Below, piece by piece: positions 44,324 through 56,440 of a DNA stretch of 64,000 bases. The translations under genes were made by a program, and so were the position numbers. Each line of letters opens with the position of its first letter. The first letter of the stretch is position 1. This DNA comes from Tanypteryx hageni (lineage: Eukaryota; Arthropoda; Insecta; Odonata; Petaluridae). The stretch is taken from assembly GCA_028673005.1 (NCBI GenBank), contig CM054118.1, positions 3,493,410 through 3,557,409 of the forward strand, given 5' to 3'. The notes beneath the pieces are model-generated. The model was not told the origin of the DNA. It saw only the letters and a program-made list of their open reading frames with translations, and made no database searches.

Positions 44324-44420
44324 AGTATGAGTATGAGTATGAGTATGAGTATGAGTATGAGTATGAGTATGAGTATGAGTATGTGAGCGGATTCGAACCC
44401 GGCCCCTGCCATGGATAGTG
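44324..44420 (-). repeat. (TATGAG)n microsatellite next to a tRNA B box
   Basis: About ten perfect TATGAG units (44324-44382). On the minus strand CCGGGTTCGAATCCGC precedes the ACTCAT run, so this may be a SINE with an expanded simple-repeat tail. Minus-strand frames of (ILIL)n or (TH)n are microsatellite artefacts. Confidence 0.6.
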
Positions 44421-45840
44421 TCCATTTTTTTCGAATCCAAAGTGTCACAAAAAATCAATTATTGGGAAGTTTTGTGATGATTGAGAATACCAGTACAAAT
44501 TTCTTCAAGTTGGAATGCCAACTTGACCAGATAGAAATATTTTTAAATTTTATGTGTGATTAAAGTGCAATTGCTCTGTGAACATATTAAATTATATATA
44601 TATGTAATAAAACTGTTTAAAATGAGGAGAACATGTCAAGCTGTGAAAATAGAGCGAAAGTATCTATATGCACCAAAATTCCGTTTTTGTGCGGAGTGGC
44701 TTGGACCAAGTTCATTCCGTATGAAAGGATTTTCCATAAAACCGGTATTGAGCAATATACCCTTAGAAATGCTGTAGAATACACAAAAATATGAATGCCC
44801 TTGGAAAGTAACGAGGTTTTGGTGTAACTGCATTTAAGGCAAATTATGAAATAAGAATCCAGAGGACGGCATCTTTGGTGGTTTCGTTCCTTTTTCCACT
44901 TGATTTTTCTTTTCGAATTCCTATACAGTTTCATAATATTTGGTCGATATTTTATCCATTTTCATTTATTTTTAAATACTACTCTTGCGTTTGTATTTGG
45001 ATAAATTAATAAAAATGATAAAAGATAAAATACAGCAGTAAAACTTAATAGAAATGATGACAACTATAACAAATGAATAAAAAATGTACGATTAAAGGAA
45101 AAAAAATCACTCAAGTAATTTTTGCTGAATGAACGCTTTGTGGATTAAATACTGTACAAAACAATTGCTGAGAATCCGCGTCAAAATTTCCTCCATTTTA
45201 GAGATTCCGTATGTTTTAAAAATAACAAAACGTGTTACACTTCTCAATTCGAAAGTTTTATTTGTAAATAGTAGTATACCAGTCGAAAAATATAATAAAA
45301 CTATTTTACGTCGCAATATGCTCATGTTACAGAAATAGGAGCCTACCGAAAACCTGTGTAGGGTACTGAAAAACGATGGTTTGTTATTGATCTGACGGTT
45401 CTTGATTTAATTGCATAAATTCCAAAAATCTCTTCGCAGAATGACAGAAAGTAACTGAATATATATATATATATATGTACATAAATAGGTAAACATATAT
45501 ATATAAGTATAAACATAATATTTATTGTTCAATGTCTGACTTTTTGCAACGAATTTTTGTTTCTGAAACGCTTGGTATAAAACTCGTTTAAATGTCTTTT
45601 TAGACGAAAATATATGATAAAATTATTTTTGAGCAACGATCCGCATTCATATCAAACAAAAGGAGGCAACTGCAGGGGAAAATGTGAAAATAAAAAAAAC
45701 AATTCTCTCCTTTAAAACATTTTCGCAAAAATACACACGTTTGTCGGAGGAGCGAAATATTCGTGAAGAGAAAAAGAGAGACGGTAAGTGTGGCAAAAGG
45801 CAGGATCCTAGATCTCCAAATAGCCCTAGACAAGAGCAAT
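44421..45840. other. AT-rich spacer, no gene seen
   Basis: Contains an AT dinucleotide run near 45460-45500. Overlapping frames at 44556-44934 show no known motif. Confidence 0.55.
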
Positions 45841-46130
45841 GAAGGAGAGAGAGGGGGAGGGGAAGAAGTGATGAGAGAAAGAGGTGGAGAGGGGAAGAGA
45901 GGTAGGAGAGGAAGAGGTAGAGAGGGGAAGAGGGGAGGAGAGGAAGGAGGTGGAGAGGGAGAGGAGGGGAAAAGGTAGAGGGGAAGAGGGGGAGGAGAGG
46001 AAGAGGTGGAGAGGGGAAGAGGGGGAGGAGAGGAAGAGGTGGAGAGGGGAAGAGGGGGAGGAGGGGAAGATGTAGAGGGGAAGAGGGGGAGGAGAGGAAG
46101 AGGTGGAAAGGAGAGGAGGGGAAGAGAGAT
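45841..46130. repeat. GA-rich minisatellite (GAGGAAGAGGTGGAGAGGGG)
   Basis: A unit of about 36 bases (GGGGAAGAGGGGGAGGAGAG with GAAGAGGTGGAGA) recurs at 45975-46120. Long frames on both strands are artefacts. Confidence 0.9.
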
Positions 46131-47870
46131 GCACACTCGCGCAGAAAGAATTCCTGCAGTCCATCTAATTTTCCCTCCGTCATCCAACAGATGGTCCTAG
46201 AGAGTTGCACTCCACGAGACGTGCCAGAAGCAATTTCTGGTTGCATAGGACGGCCCCGTGAGGTTGCGAGGCGACGGCTATGACGAGGGGAGAGAGAGGG
46301 GGAGAGAGGGGAAAAAGAGGAGAGATACTCTGAGACGGAGCTGCAAACGGGATGAGTTTTCGGAGGAAAGGGGAAAATGAGTGAAAAGAGAGAGAAAGAA
46401 GCAATGGAATCGGGTGGGAGGGGCAGTCTCCAGTACCTCCTTTCCGCCCTAGACTACTAGTACATCGTAGGACTATAAAAAAATAATCTCTCTGCAGTCC
46501 GGTAAAAAATTTAAATTCCGTCTCTCTACAGGTCTACAAAATTTATAAAAGATCTCCCGTGAAAATAAACCTATTTCATTGGAAATAACCTGTTACCATG
46601 GTGATAATATTTTTGCGCATTAAGCTTGAATACGAATAATTTTTTTATTTTAAACATTATAATAAGCGAAGTTTTGGACAGACGCTGCGACGATTACAAT
46701 ATTGCGAAATTTAATCACGAGTCCTATTGGGAGTTCACGGAATTTTTCGTAGGTTCATTTTATCAATGAATCGATCGCAATGATATGAAGCAAATTTATT
46801 CTGCCTTAATTTCAGAAATTTTTAATGGAAATTAATATAGACAACAATACTACGGCTACATTCGATGGCTTCATCGGGTACCATATTTTATTCTGTATTT
46901 ATTTTTCGATTAAAAAAATAGATGATTAAAAATAAATGATCATTTCGTTTTCCCTGAAACGATAAATTACTTTTTTATTATTAATTCACCAATGTAATTA
47001 GAATCTACTTTCAATGAATTGCCACTAAATAAGTCTGAATTGCAGCCGAAATGCGCATCTGTTTCTTTGCAATGACTGCAGGAGATACCTAAGAAAGATA
47101 CTTAATTTTTCAATTTCTGATACTTAAGTACTTATTCTGGAATTCACTCTGTCTTAAAATGAGTTCGATAGTTATCTAGTGAAGAGTGAAAAGTTAAAGA
47201 GATAATGGCAATAAATTGAGAAGGATTTGAAAATATGACATTATTTTTCCCAGGCAATGAAACAATATTTGAACCTAAATCACAAAGCCATGTAATGCTT
47301 CTTAGATTCCAAAAATATCGGAGTATAGTTAACGTCAAATAATAAGAGCAACACCAATAATATCTATTAAACAGATCTTATCAAAAAAATATTTCGACGC
47401 ACGTCAACAAACTTTCAATTAATTATTCGCGTTATATAATGAACTGAAATTAAAACTTTGATAAAACCCAGACAGGAAAAATTACGTGAAGAAAAAAATG
47501 TGAAAACTAATAAGTTCATAATATATAAATGAATTAAACAATAAAAAGCAACGTTTTATGAGTTACCAAACTAAGCGTTAAATTTCTCTATAAGGAAATA
47601 CAAAATAAAAGAGAAAGAGAGAGATGGATAAAGGTATAAAGACAATTAAATCGAAGAGGGGAGAAAATACGAAATAGGGAAGAGAAGAGAAAGGACGAAA
47701 GAGGGAGAGCGAGAGGAAAGAGAAAATAGAGAGAGATAGAGAGAGAAAGTTTAGCCAATGGCAACATATTTCGAAAGCGAGAATTTCCTCCAACCCTAAA
47801 ATGTTCCCGATCCGTTACGAAAAACGTAGTATTTTTATGTGAAGTACGATACTTGCTCTCTGTATGTATA
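46131..47870. other. Spacer with a GA tract
   Basis: 46140-46300 is a short GC-richer block; 47600-47750 is GA-rich. No gene seen. Confidence 0.55.
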
Positions 47871-47871
47871 T

Positions 47872-48110
47872 GCACTGGTGGTGTAGTGATTAGCGTGTCG
47901 GATTCCCATTATAAGGTTCCGGGGTTCAAACCACGCGAATGGAGGTTTTATAAAAAAGATACTATCATCGGTGCCTGGGAATAGGCAGCAGTACTGTCTG
48001 TATAATATAGAGTCGAAAACAAATGATGTTGGCTGGGTCTATATACAATACAGCTGCTGGCGTGATCTGGACGATTTGAACGACACAGTACTGTGATATG
48101 GAAAGCAAGA
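47872..48110 (+). mobile_element. tRNA-derived SINE, probable
   Basis: GGTGTAGTGATTAGCGTG is an A-box region and CCGGGGTTCAAACCACG a B-box region 40 bases on. A tRNA-unrelated body follows (AATAGGCAGCAGTACTGTCT). The 3' end and TSD were not resolved. Confidence 0.5.
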
Positions 48111-48159
48111 GGGGAACTACCACATTACATTCCCTAGTAATGATTACATGGTGGGACAA

Positions 48160-51040
48160 TATGAGTTCTCTCGAGGTAAAACAATCCGAAAGTAAAATAA
48201 ACCCCCAATTGGATCTCTGACGGGAACTGCCTTGAGGAAAACATTTGTCGAAAGCAATTTACGAAGACGCATTTGGAAAGTAATTTGGAACGTAAGAACT
48301 AGGAAAAAGGCAGGAAAACTAGAGAACTTGAAAGAAAAAATGAGAAGAAGTAGAGTTGATATTATAGGACTGAGTGAAACTAGATGGGAAGGATTGTTCG
48401 ACTAGAAAGAGTTCACGGTAGTTTACTCTGGAGGAAATAGTGGGGAAAAGGGAGTAGCTCTGGTACTTAGGAAAGATATGATGAAAATCGTGAACGAACG
48501 AACGATAGACTGATGGCAATAAAGCTAAAAGCAGTCCCAGTGGACATGATGATAATCCAGGTGTATATGCCAACGTCGGCTCATGAAGATGAAGACATCG
48601 AGGAGATTTAGGAGCAAATTAATGACATTTACGAAGAAGACGGAAGAGGAAAGGTAAACTGCATAATAATGGGAGATTGGAACAGCATAGTCGGAGAAGG
48701 ACGGGACGAAAATATTGTCGGGGAATACGGACTTGGGAAGAGAAACCGAGAGGAAAAACTGGTAGAATTCTGCATCAATAATGACCTTGTAGTGACTAAT
48801 ACATGGTTCATAAATCATAAACGCACGTTATACACATGGAAAAGCCCAGGAGATAGAATGAGATGCCAAATCGATTACATCCCAGTAAATCAATGATTCA
48901 GGAACAGAATACAGACTGCCAAGGCATTATCAGGAGCAGACACTGATTCATATCACAACCTACTAATAGTTGACATAAGTACAAAGCTCAAACAAATAAG
49001 AAAAAATAGAAGAAAAAGACAAATTTGGTAAATAGAAAAACTGAAAGAAAGGCAGTATGTAGTCAGCATGAAGTTGGAAGATCGCCTAAGAAATTTGGAA
49101 AACAAACCAAAGACCGTGGATATAGAATGGGAAGATATTAAAACCAGTATCAAGGATACCTTGGATAAAGAGATCGGAAAACAAGAGAAGAAAATCAGAA
49201 AACCATGGATCACTAAAGAAATGCTGGAGAAAATGGACGAGAGACGAAAATGGATAAACGTTAACAGTGAAGAAGGTAGAGCGAACTATAGAAGTAAAAA
49301 CAATGAGCTAAAAAGGGTAACAGATGAATCTAGAGAAAATTGGATAAAATAAAATGTAATGGAATACAACAAATGGAGAAGTTAGGACGGTACGATATGA
49401 TGTACGCTATGGCACTGGAATTACAAGATAAGAAGTCAAATGGAATTCGTGGTAACGAAATTATGAATATGTATGGGAATATTGCCTCAGAAACAAAGGA
49501 TGTAACACATGTATGGAAAGAATACTATATGGAACTATACAACAGGCAGAAATGATAGGCAAAAATAGAACTGGAAGAAGAGGAAAACATTGAACTTAGG
49601 GAGAAGTATTATCGAGAGCGATGTAGAAAAAGCGGAGAAAAGGAAAGCCACAGGCTGCGGTGGAATAACAGCTAAGGTACTTAAAGTCATGGGATCAGAA
49701 GGAGTAAAAGCGCACGAAATTAATTAATAAGATTTACGGCACGGGAGAGTGGCCTCGGGATTCCCTAGAGGCAACAATGATCCCTCTAAAGAAGAAGCCA
49801 AATGCAATGCAGAACGATAAGCCTTCTGTCACACACTTCGAAGATCATCACGACGATTCTTAATAAAAGTCTGGAGAAAAAGGCAGAAGAAATTCTAGGG
49901 GAAGATCAATTCAGTCTCAGAAAAGAACGAGGAACTGGAGATGCTATAGGAGTAGTTAGAATCATATCATAAAGGGCAATAGAGTACAGTCAAGATATCT
50001 GCGTATGTTTCGCAGACTGGTAGAAGGCCTTTGATAGAGTAAATTGAGTAATGTTGATGAAGATATTAAAGGATATAGTGTAGGAATTTATACGTTAATC
50101 AAGTTGTAAAGGTCAGGTTTGAGAATGCGGACACTTGCGGAGTAAGTATCGATAGAGGAGTAAGACAGGGCTGCTGCCATTCGCCGACCCTATTCAATAT
50201 ATATGGGGAAAGCCAAATGAAAGAAGCGTTAGAAGGCACAGAACATTTCAAAATTAGAGGAAGGATTATAATAAGAGTAAAATGATCAAGTACCTCAAGC
50301 AAGAGGGGAAGAGGAGATCCAGAAAATGATAAATAGACTAGTAATAACAAGTAGAAAATACGGTACGGAAATAAATACAGAAAAATCCAAAGTCATTCGA
50401 ATATCGGTAAAAGAAGTGAATCTAAGCATAAGTATTGAAGGAAAGTCTTTAGAAGAAGTTTCAGACTATAAATACCTTGGAGGCATCATAACAAGAGAAG
50501 CAAAATGTACGGATGAGATCAGGACTAGAATAGGAAAAGCAAAAGCGGCTTTCAGAAAGAAACACCTACTTACTAAGAATATAATGGAAGATATCCTCAA
50601 GAAGTTAATAAAATGCTATGTATTGAGTATAGCTTTGTACGGTGCAGAAACATGAACGGCAAGGTAAAATGACATCAAATACTTGGAAAGCTTTGAAATG
50701 TGGATTTGGAGGGGAATGCTTCAGATAAAATGGACAGATAGGTCGAAAAACGATGAAGTGCTACGAAGAGTAGTAGAGAAGCAAATGATTATACAGACTA
50801 TAAGAAAGAGGAAGGCAAACTTGGTTGTGCATAACCTGAGGAGAGAGAATGACTATAGGCGTGTTAGAATGAAAACTAGATGGAAAAAGGTTTCAGCTGA
50901 TAGACGATTTGAAAGGGAAAGAGAGTTATCAAGATATGAATAGGACAGCGGAAAATAGAGGTATATGGATAACCAGGTTTAACGATGAATAATCACGGAC
51001 CTGTCTACAGACAGACTACCTATGCTGATGATGATGTATA
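48160..51040 (+). mobile_element. RTE-like LINE, nearly full length, decayed
   Basis: 5' leader (GAGGTAAAACAATCC) shared with the copy at the left edge, endonuclease, linker, RT, and a TGATGATGATG 3' terminus at 51026-51036, the simple-repeat end common in RTE-type elements. About 2.9 kb. Confidence 0.85.
48285..50943 (+). pseudogene. RTE-like endonuclease-reverse transcriptase, multiply broken
   Basis: In order: endonuclease start 'VIWNVRTRKKAGKLENLKEK' and 'VDIIGLSETRWEG' (48290-48400), 'MIIQVYMPTSAHEDEDIEE', 'NCIIMGDWNSIVGEGRDENI' (48655-48720), and 'YTWKSPGDRMRCQIDYI' (48835). The endonuclease end 'SYHNLLIVDI' has SDH changed to SYH. The linker 'RKPWITKEMLEKMDERRKW' follows at 49200, then RT motif A 'KAFDRVN' (50030), motif B 'GVRQGCCHSPTLFNIY' (50155), thumb 'SDYKYLGGIITREAKCTDEI' (50461) and C-terminus 'YLESFEMWIWRGMLQIKWTD' (50680). 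The F/YADD catalytic box expected between 50270 and 50320 is missing. Stops at 48402, 48609 and 48895 and several frameshifts confirm it is dead. Confidence 0.85.
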
Positions 51041-51440
51041 TTTATGAAAATTTTCAGTTTGAACATTTCTTTAATATTTTAATAAGTAAGGAAAATACCC
51101 GATTAACTTACTCTTAACTTACTGCAGTATTTTGTTTAATATTGAGATTCAGGTAACATACGATCAAGTCTGAAAGCGTATTTGGTAAGTATAAGAGAAC
51201 TAACTGTTTATGAGCTAAGGATTAATGAATAAATAAATAAACCTATGAAATTGCCGGAAATTGCGTGCAAAATAAAGGAATCTTTGGATAGATGTTATCA
51301 GAAAACGCTTCTGAACGCACAGTCGCCCAGTAAATCCGCCTTTGATATTTTTTCAAATTTGCCGATTATTCTTAAGCCCTGATACCTTATAGATGGAAAT
51401 TCCCTCTATCCTAATGGACTTTAAGGTAAATTACCAAGTG
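51041..51440. other. AT-rich spacer, no gene seen
   Basis: No recognised feature. Confidence 0.6.
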
Positions 51441-51680
51441 TAGCGGTGCCCAACCGGATTAGAGTTTAAATCTGAAGTTAGCTATGTATTCTGAAGTGCC
51501 ATATAAGTGGAAATCAAGTCTAAATAAATTTATTATGGTTATCATTTCAATATTAAGTTTCATTATTGAAATTGTCATAAAAATATATGAGTTTCGCATA
51601 GAATTTTTCGAATTGCTTTTTCATCGTACTTTCGCGAACCGCATAAAAACCCTTCGCGGCCCGTAGGTTGGACGCCACTG
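51441..51680. mobile_element. hAT-type MITE, about 240 bp
   Basis: Left end TAGCGGTGCCCAACCGG; right end, reverse-complemented, CAGTGGCGTCCAACCTACGG. The paired ends fit the hAT pattern, but the flanking 8-mers (ACCAAGTG / ATCACGAT) agree at only 4 positions, so the insertion is old or the left boundary is off by a base. Confidence 0.55.
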
Positions 51681-53794
51681 ATCACGATGGATTTGCGGCT
51701 ACACTAGTTAGCAGAACAATATTAGTTTTAACGAAATATCGTTGATCGGCATAACAAGATGGTAATTATGATACTAACGAGACGCTCAACTCTTATTTGG
51801 TGAGGGCTGTTTATTTACCCGTGTTACTACGGGAAAGACGAATTATTATGGAAACGATAGGCAATAAAGACGCCATCACAAAAAGGCATAACTAAACATT
51901 TAGTCCAGTCCGTTCTCAAAACATTGAAAAAGAAAACAAAAGATTCTTATCGATCTATTGTTTCTTTCGATCGCGACCAATAGCGTTTCCCTGGAGAACA
52001 ACAATAGAGAAGAGTTTGACTCAACGATAGAATTTCATATCGTCAGTCTTTACCAAATCGATCTTTATTCGTTTTACAATGACGCCTCGGTTAGTAGCGT
52101 ATGGTGAAGACTGGAAGACTAAAAGAGTACAATTGTATGAAAACAATGGAAAAAAGTCAGCGGCCGAAAGGTCGAACAGTAATTTTACTTCCGGGTTTTT
52201 ATATTTACGCCCCTTTCTCCTTCATTTATTTATAATTTTGGCAATGAAAACAGCCGGGTGTAATAGTTTTCCGAGGGCATCAGACTCTCATAACTCTCCG
52301 AATGTTTTTTCATTGTTATCGTGAAAAAAAACCTCTTAACCTTATCGTCAGTTCATCGTCCAAATTAAGCGCAATCTCTCTTTTCCTCTTCACGTCTGCA
52401 TGATCAAGGGGTCACGCAGCAAACGAGCAAACAAAAACGAATGAAACTTCGCTCCTCGCGTGTTTTCCAGGCGTGGACCCTGAGGTAAAACACCTCTCCG
52501 ATAATTCTTTCGGGTCCGGTCGTTTCGCCGCACCTTCCTCCCTTCCCAATCGCGGTCAAGCGGGGTGGTGATGGCGTCGGCGTGCGCCCCTTTGAAAATA
52601 ATAGAAACATTCCGACCGTGACCCGCGTTCGCGAGGAGGCTCCACATGCTTATCTCCCCCCATCGCGACCGTTGCCGGAGCGACGCTTCCCTTGCTGCCT
52701 TCGATGTGACGGCCGATGACCACTTCAACACACACACACAACGCGCGCGTGGGGCTGGGGGTGGAAATGAGAAGAAGAGATTCCCACTTCCGCGAACCTC
52801 CAAAATACTCCTTTGTAGTATACGCGCAATTGCCGGCCTCTTCCCTGGACTTCCTCCATTTTCGTCACTTCCTCGTTCGCTATTTTTTTCTCGGATGGCG
52901 AAAAACAAGCGAACCTCGTCGATACGCTACGCTATGGGGTGTGTGTGTGTTTGTGTGTGCGTGCGTGCGTGTATTTGAGATGAGCATTGCGCAACAATAG
53001 AGCAGGAAGAAGGACTATCTTTTTTATGTAGATACGGCGATCGTCGGTTGTCCGACAAACAGAGGAAACTCTAAATGGACGGACGTCGCGTAAGTTTCTT
53101 AATTTTACTCATGCGAGACTAAAGAGGAAAACGAAATATCTTTATTGCGAATTCGAGAGCCGACGACGAAAAGCAATTGTTACATGGCTCGTTGCCATTA
53201 GCCGCCGATATCGAAACCTTCTGGAAATGTGATTGCGATTATAAGAATTCCCGTAATCAGTAAATTAACCGATTTTCTCAAACTGTCCGGCGTTTGTCAT
53301 CGCCAGTTCATATAGCGACGCAGACTTTCAAACGTGAAGGAAGAAGCACGAATTAAAATTTTGATTTTACGAGCTAAAAAATCTGACGGCGCATTCTACA
53401 TGAATTGTAAAATGGATGACCATCTAAATATTCCATTTCACATTTTTCTATAAGAAAACACCAAAAATTATCCAAACATTCCTACTTCATTACTTTCATA
53501 GACAATTCGATACTTGGTCAACATTGAACCCATAGATTTTAGACATTTGTAAGAGATTCACTTCACTGAGCTATCTAGGCTAGCTAAGTTTTTCCTGTAT
53601 AATTTCAAATTATTTTGGAAAAGTAAGTCTTTATTGAGTCAATGTTAAAGTAATCGGCGAGAATTATCCAACGTCAAATGAAATTCCACGATGCTCTCTT
53701 CTTCATTAGAAAAATCACAAAAGTTCACTAAATCCTTTACGACGACAGCAACAACTTTACTCAACAAAATAATAAATTATTATGACATTGTAAG
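51681..53794. other. Spacer, partly GC-rich, no gene supported
   Basis: 52400-52980 is GC-richer with overlapping frames on both strands (up to 172 codons, minus) lacking known motifs, plus a (GT)n run at 52936-52970. A host exon cannot be excluded but there is no positive evidence. Confidence 0.4.
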
Positions 53795-54020
53795 CGCCAA
53801 TACACAGGATTTCAGAGGCTAATTCAAAACCACCTAGCATCTAGATGAGAACCGATGCCTTCACTCCCTCACCTGATGCAACAACTTCTCTCCACTTCTC
53901 AGAACCATAAGCGAGAGCATCCAAATGGATAGAAAAAGACACTAAGTCAAACTGATCAAGTCCTCAATTCCCTCACTAAATTACGAATTTTCTCCTGAAC
54001 TTATTTTTTTCGTACTCAAG
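53795..54020. repeat. Direct repeat D, copy 1
   Basis: ATTCAAAACCACCT, then GCAACAACTTCTCTCCACTT, then CAATTCCCTCACTAAATTAC align with 55200-55370. Unknown family. Confidence 0.55.
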
Positions 54021-55184
54021 AGACATACTAGTTAAAAGTGCTACAGGTGAGGTACACAGATTGTCAAGCCCTCCTCTACCTTTAACGGCTGGAACATCGA
54101 CGCAAAAAGCGAGTCATTCGATACGGTCTCACGATGTAACGCGTTCATCGTGAAATAAAACTTCAAGCACCGGGAAAGCTGTGTTGGTCCACTTATCATG
54201 GGAATTGGAATCATCACAAAGGAATCAACTGTGCTCGCTGTCATTCGCGAAATTTTCACGGGACTTTGAGCTTAGGCGACAACACATGAATTAGTAGACA
54301 CCGGCTAATGCTTTACCAAGGACGCATATATGATACCAATCGCATAAAAAACTAGGATGGCAGTGTCTATTAGGAGAAAATGACTGCAGAAACGGACGCG
54401 CTATCATCAATTCCATTTTCGATTATTTTTGTTGATAAGGGGAGTGTTGCCTCGGATTCTGGTCTCATACGTAGCGAACATGGGCTCTAATCCTTGTGGA
54501 AGCCGATTTTTTCAACCCGGGCTTGCCTCACCCAGACTTGTGTGTTATGAGAAGACCGCTCAAGAACAGCACTCTGTTCTTTGGAAGGAACGTTCAACAG
54601 TGTTGTGCTCCCTATAGTGCTTCTCGCAAGAGTAGGCTAATGCCTGCAACGAGTTTCACTCATCCTTTCCCTGTGAGAAGGTGTGCATGCTTGGATAAGA
54701 ATCGATCCTCCGGATTGGAGGTTGTGCAATGAGTTAGTAATCCCATTCGCCTAAGAATTCATTGTACTTTAAAGTCCCAAGTGGACCTCAAAACCTAAAT
54801 AGTGAAGTAAAGATGCCGAAGAATGTGTGAGAAAAAACTTGTTTCATTTATGTCCACTAGTGCGTTAGCTAATCTGACGCAGGCATCATGTATATGATGG
54901 AAACTAAACTTGTAAAAACTACAAGTAGGAACTGATCATAATGACATAACTTGTTAATTTTAACTATCAAGTGAAAAAATTTACTGATTTAACTGACTTC
55001 ACGTGTTTGTGAGACGATCAGTCTGCAAAAGAATTTCTTTATCTCAACAATAATTAATCAAGAATGTCTTAAATTTTTAAACCTTAAAATAATTCTAAAA
55101 TAACTTTTTTCACATCCACAAATTCAAGCAAAAGCTTTAATCAAATGAAGAATAGATTTATCGTGACATTTTAAACAACTATAA
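54021..55184. other. Spacer between the D repeats
   Basis: Mixed-composition sequence with 60- to 78-codon frames (54429-54732) without known motifs. It could be the body of an unrecognised element bounded by the D copies. Confidence 0.4.
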
Positions 55185-55375
55185 AGGATTTTTGGGGTTT
55201 ATTCAAAACCTCCTGTCTTCCATAAGAGTCACGATACCATCATTGTGTACAACAACTTCTCTTCTCTTATCACAAATCAAAGAGAGCGTTCGAATGGGAA
55301 GAAAAAGTCTTTGCTCCAGTTATCAATTCCCTCACTAAATATGAATTTTTCCTAAAATTCCTTTTTTGTAATGAT
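55185..55375. repeat. Direct repeat D, copy 2
   Basis: Second copy, 1.39 kb downstream in the same orientation, with the blocks TATTCAAAACCTCCT, CAACAACTTCTCTTC and AATTCCCTCACTAAATATGA. Confidence 0.55.
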
Positions 55376-56397
55376 AATTTACACATACTTAACCCTGTAA
55401 ATCTTCAAATCCAAACAGTAGATAGTAGATGATAATTATTTAAAATCCAGTTGCTTAAATTTTGTCTGCATGAAAGATCCGACCAAATAAAATTTTGTCT
55501 ACATTTTAAATATATAAAATTAAAATGAGATAACATATTTTTTAAACTTCAACTAAAGGGGTTTTGGAAGGATAAAACTCTTATGAGGCATGTAAACACA
55601 AACAATCGTCAGCCAGAAATAATAAATACCATCCATCTTTCTAGTTTCCGTAAAAAGAATCACCAAATTGCCATTTTAATATTGAAGAACCTCATAGATA
55701 TAGATGCACAGCCAAAACTCGTCGTTTTACATTATGCTCGCTAAATACTAACCGATTCTAAAAATTGTGTATTTCATTCATTAAGAAAAATGTTGAAAGA
55801 ATTCCCCTCCTTTTTATAGGGTTATCTGAAAAAACTACGCCGCTGGATATAATTTTCATATGAAAATAGGAATTTTCTTTCTTCAGAGACAATCAAGTGT
55901 TTATATTTCGCAACGATTATCTCTCCGAATCAGAAACGGTCAATTTCCTGTCCGTAATCTAAGGACAATATTTTTTTATGTCCTCCCCAAAATTCGTCTT
56001 AAAACTTCACCTTATATATATATATATATATACCTTCAGCATTCCCCCCAAATCCACATTTTAAAGCTTTCCAAGTATTTGATGTCATTTTTCCTTGCCG
56101 TTAATGTTTCTGCACCGTACTAAGCTATACTCCATACATAGCATTTTATGAACTTCTTCAGGATATGTTCCCTTATATTCCCCGTAAGTAGTTTCTTTTT
56201 TGAAAGCCGCTTGTGCTTTTCCTATTCTAGTCCTGATCACATCCGTACATTTTGCTTCTCTTGTTACGATGATACTTTAAAAGGATTTCCTTCAATATTT
56301 ATGCTCAGATTCACTTCTTTGCCCGATATTCAAATGACCTTTGATTTTTCTGTATGTATTTCCATTGTGTATTATCTACCTGTTATTACTACCAGTA
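55376..56397. other. AT-rich spacer and possible LINE 3' fragment
   Basis: On the minus strand near 56340-56150, 'EVNLSIN' and 'RIGKAQAAF'-like segments resemble the thumb of the RTE-like LINE (for example 'KEVNLSISIEG' at 50415). A decayed minus-strand LINE fragment at about 56050-56390 is therefore likely. Confidence 0.45.
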
Positions 56398-56434
56398 TCA
56401 TTATATATAGACGTACCTTAAAGAGGAGGATATC
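56398..56434 (+). repeat. HelA end module, solitary
   Basis: TCATTATATATAGACGTACC through GAGGAGGATA, following A, with no HelA body attached; the next element begins 7 bases later in opposite orientation. Confidence 0.55.
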
Positions 56435-56440
56435 ATTGTA

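Noticed and set aside
52390..52908. 172-codon minus frame in a GC-richer segment as a host exon
   Set aside because: No recognisable domain or convincing splice context, and competing frames are open on both strands; left as unexplained spacer.
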